Positions 62,161 through 64,000 of a DNA stretch of 64,000 nucleotides are shown piece after piece (the first letter of the stretch is position 1; each line of letters begins with the position of its first letter). Made by a program: the position numbers and the translations under genes. This DNA is from Phycisphaerales bacterium. Its GTDB lineage: Bacteria; Planctomycetota; Phycisphaerae; Sedimentisphaerales; Anaerobacaceae. Where the stretch lies: contig JAUVYV010000002.1 in NCBI GenBank assembly GCA_030602885.1, forward strand, positions 1 to 64,000, given 5' to 3'. The notes under the pieces were generated by a model that did not search any database, was not told where the DNA came from, and saw only the letters and a list, made by a program, of their open reading frames with translations.

Positions 62161-63605
62161 TCAAGCATAACTTCCTGCTGATATTCCGGCACCGTGACCT
62201 GCCAGTTGCCGTTCTCTTCCAGAAAGCCGCCGAACGCCTTGGCGCTATCCGTCTCGCCGTGAACAACAAAGATACCCTTAGGGGGCTGCTCGAATTCCTT
62301 TAGCCATTCCAACAGCTCATTTTTGTCGGCGTGGGCGCTGAAGCCGCGAACCTGTACAATCCTCGCCCTGACAGGCCGCTTTTCTCCTAATATCCTCACC
62401 TCTTTTATTCCATCTACAATGGACCTGCCCAACGTCCCCACCGCCTGGTATCCCACGAACATTATCGTATTCTCAGAATCGCTGATATTGTTGACCAAAT
62501 GGTGTTTGACTCTGCCGCCCGTGCACATACCGGACCCGGCGATTACCATTATGGGAGTGCTGATGTTGTTAATGGCCTTGGACTCGTCCGTTGTGGAAGA
62601 TATCCGCAATCCGGGAAAAGTGAAGGGATTGTTGTTATTGCTGAGCCGCTCGTTCATTTCTTCGTCGAACATCTCAGGGTGCTTCTTAAAGACTTCGGTG
62701 ATACGAATCGCCATAGGACTGTCGAGGAACACCGGCAGCTGCGGTATGGCGTTCTCTTCGAGAAGCTCGCTGAGATAAAACAGAATCTCCTGTGAACGTT
62801 CGAGCGCAAAGCTCGGAATGATGATATTGCCGCCCGCCTCGACCGTCGAGTTCACTACTTTGGCGATTGTCTTTTTCACGTCGGCCGTCTCATGGTGGAC
62901 CCTGTCACCATACGTCGATTCGACAATAACATAATCAATATCATCCCTGGGTATATTGGGATCGCGCACAATAGGCCTGTCGGGCCTGCCCAAATCACCC
63001 GAAAACAATACTGCCCTGTCCTCACCGTCCTTGCTGACGTTAACACGTATCATCGATGAGCCGAGCACGTGACCCGCATCGCAGAACGTCGCCTCGATAC
63101 CGTCGGCAATCTTAACGGTCTGCTTATACTTCACCGGTGAAAAATGCGGAAAAGTCGCCTCGGCATCCTCGACCGTATAAAGCGGCTCATACGGATGAGG
63201 ACCTTTCCTGCCCTGCCTCTCATGCCGTTTGCGTTTGCGCTCGGCATCATATTGCTGTATCCTCGCCGAATCCAGCAGAATAATCTTCACAATTTCCGCC
63301 GTCGCACCCGTGCAGTATATCTTCCCTTTGAACCCCTCCCGAACAAGCTTGGGAAGCAGCCCGCAGTGGTCCAGATGGGCGTGCGTCAACAAAACCGCGT
63401 CTATCTGGTTTGGCGGCACCGGAAACGGGTCCCAGTTCCTGGAGACAAACTGCCGTTCCTGATAGAGACCGCAATCGACAAGCAGCTTCGTCCCGTTCGC
63501 CTCAAGCATATGACGCGAACCGGTGACGTTCTGTGCCGCCCCGAGAAACCGCAGCTTTATTTGCATACCCTGCCCCAGCGATTTGATTTTCTTCCAAAAT
63601 GACAT
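62157..63605 (-). CDS. MBL-fold beta-CASP RNA-processing nuclease
   Basis: 482 residues from ATG 63605; a longer frame upstream is cysteine-rich nonsense. The MBL zinc motif LTHAHLDHCGLLPKL, LFSGDLGRPDRPI, the beta-CASP motifs VIESTYGDRVH-like VIVESTYGDR, SFALERSQEILFYL, and VRGFSAHADKNELLEWL with the final VHGETDSAKAF place it with YSH1/CPSF-73-like bacterial RNA exo/endonucleases. Likely cytoplasmic mRNA or rRNA processing. Confidence 0.92.
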   Translation of the reverse strand: MSFWKKIKSLGQGMQIKLRFLGAAQNVTGSRHMLEANGTKLLVDCGLYQERQFVSRNWDPFPVPPNQIDAVLLTHAHLDHCGLLPKLVREGFKGKIYCTGATAEIVKIILLDSARIQQYDAERKRKRHERQGRKGPHPYEPLYTVEDAEATFPHFSPVKYKQTVKIADGIEATFCDAGHVLGSSMIRVNVSKDGEDRAVLFSGDLGRPDRPIVRDPNIPRDDIDYVIVESTYGDRVHHETADVKKTIAKVVNSTVEAGGNIIIPSFALERSQEILFYLSELLEENAIPQLPVFLDSPMAIRITEVFKKHPEMFDEEMNERLSNNNNPFTFPGLRISSTTDESKAINNISTPIMVIAGSGMCTGGRVKHHLVNNISDSENTIMFVGYQAVGTLGRSIVDGIKEVRILGEKRPVRARIVQVRGFSAHADKNELLEWLKEFEQPPKGIFVVHGETDSAKAFGGFLEENGNWQVTVPEYQQEVMLD

Positions 63606-63749
63606 TGCACCATCTATTGTAACCGAAACCGCTCCACAAAACAAGCCGCAATACCGGCAAAAAAGGTTGCCGCAAAAACAGAAATGCACTAAACTTTCGT
63701 TTTGTAATAGCGCCTTAGGACCTTAAATGCTCGCAGTTTAGGAGGCATT

Positions 63750-64000
63750 ATGAAAAGAACAGCGGTTCTTCTGTCATTATGCGTCGCCTGCCTTGTTGTA
63801 GGCACATTCTCAGGTTGTGGCAGGAAAGCAGGCCGGGCAAAGGTCCTAAAGCTCGCCCACGGCCTCGATACAACACATCCCGTTCACAAGGCGATGGTGT
63901 TCATGGCCGAAAAGGTAAAGCAAAAATCCGCCGGCCGACTCCGAATCGACATCTACCCGAGCGAGCAATTGGGCAGCGAACGAGAATGCATCGAGCAGTT
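63750..64000 (+). CDS. TRAP transporter solute-binding lipoprotein, partial
   Basis: Only the first 83 codons fit before the window ends. AGGAGG is 5 nt before the ATG. A lipoprotein signal with FSGC lipobox (about 19-22) precedes LKLAHGLDTTHPVHKAMVFM and IDIYPSEQLGSERECIEQ, the start of a DctP-type binding protein, which delivers carboxylates or similar solutes to TRAP permeases. The DctQ and DctM genes should follow outside the window. Confidence 0.82.
   Translation, partial: MKRTAVLLSLCVACLVVGTFSGCGRKAGRAKVLKLAHGLDTTHPVHKAMVFMAEKVKQKSAGRLRIDIYPSEQLGSERECIEQ

Noticed and set aside
1-64000. tRNA, rRNA or CRISPR array
   Set aside because: No TPsiC-loop-like GGTTCGA(A/T)TCC with matching stems, no rRNA segments and no spaced identical repeats were seen in the non-coding gaps.

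Overview
The window reads as a chromosomal segment of a diderm (Gram-negative) bacterium, most likely a planctomycete of the Phycisphaerae type. This is inference from content. It carries LPS export and lipid A acylation genes (two LptF/LptG-type permeases, an LpxL-type acyltransferase), peptidoglycan and lysine genes (murA, dapA, dapB) and an OprB-type porin. Typical planctomycete traits are prepilin-like N-termini, a short dockerin-like C-terminus ending in WLK, several twin-arginine-exported oxidoreductase or glycosidase proteins, and heptanucleotide and hairpin repeats between genes. No rRNA, tRNA, CRISPR array or intact transposon was seen.

Layout. 0-5 kb: a minus-strand unit TetR, radical SAM/SPASM, phasin-like coiled coil and ABC1 kinase, behind a near-consensus promoter and bracketed by two copies of a 142-bp direct repeat, one attached to an IS110-like transposase scar. 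5-11 kb: two LptF/G-type permeases, a DegP-like protease without PDZ and a large exported protein, the last two joined by heptamer repeats. 11-17.5 kb: minus-strand nusA-infB-rbfA, an endonuclease III-fold protein lacking the expected catalytic residues, and hisG. Ahead of nusA lie a promoter, a structured leader of about 260 nt and a strong intrinsic terminator. 17.8-36.9 kb: a PAS/GAF histidine kinase and mostly single housekeeping genes (pyrF, dapB, murA, panB, dapA-pdxJ, pgsA) mixed with exported enzymes (esterase, GH29 fucosidase, aldo/keto reductase, Gfo/Idh oxidoreductase).

36.9-42.8 kb is accessory: a phage terminase fragment next to paired palindromes, a basic protein with an RG-rich repeat tail, an LpxL-like acyltransferase, a ferritin-like protein, a truncated M16 peptidase with a beta-barrel-like tail, a dockerin-tailed exported protein and a pseudopilin. 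42.7-49.6 kb is a continuous plus-strand metal-uptake block: ZnuA/ZnuC/ZnuB-type ABC transporter, cupin, OprB-type porin and CbiM-CbiQ-CbiO ECF transporter. 49.6-64 kb holds an acylphosphatase with a 34-residue membrane microprotein, a GAF/SpoIIE phosphatase with cmk and plsC, a G-rich repeat-laden gap, an anchored Pcm, exported SGNH and MBL hydrolases, a GAF protein, a zinc ribbon, a transaldolase, a B12-binding radical SAM enzyme, a beta-CASP nuclease and the start of a TRAP-type binding lipoprotein.

The best candidates for something undescribed are the nusA leader/terminator, the TetR-radical SAM-phasin-ABC1 kinase module, the combined metal-import cluster, and the repeat families that have reshaped gene ends. 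All functions are read from sequence motifs; no searches were run.
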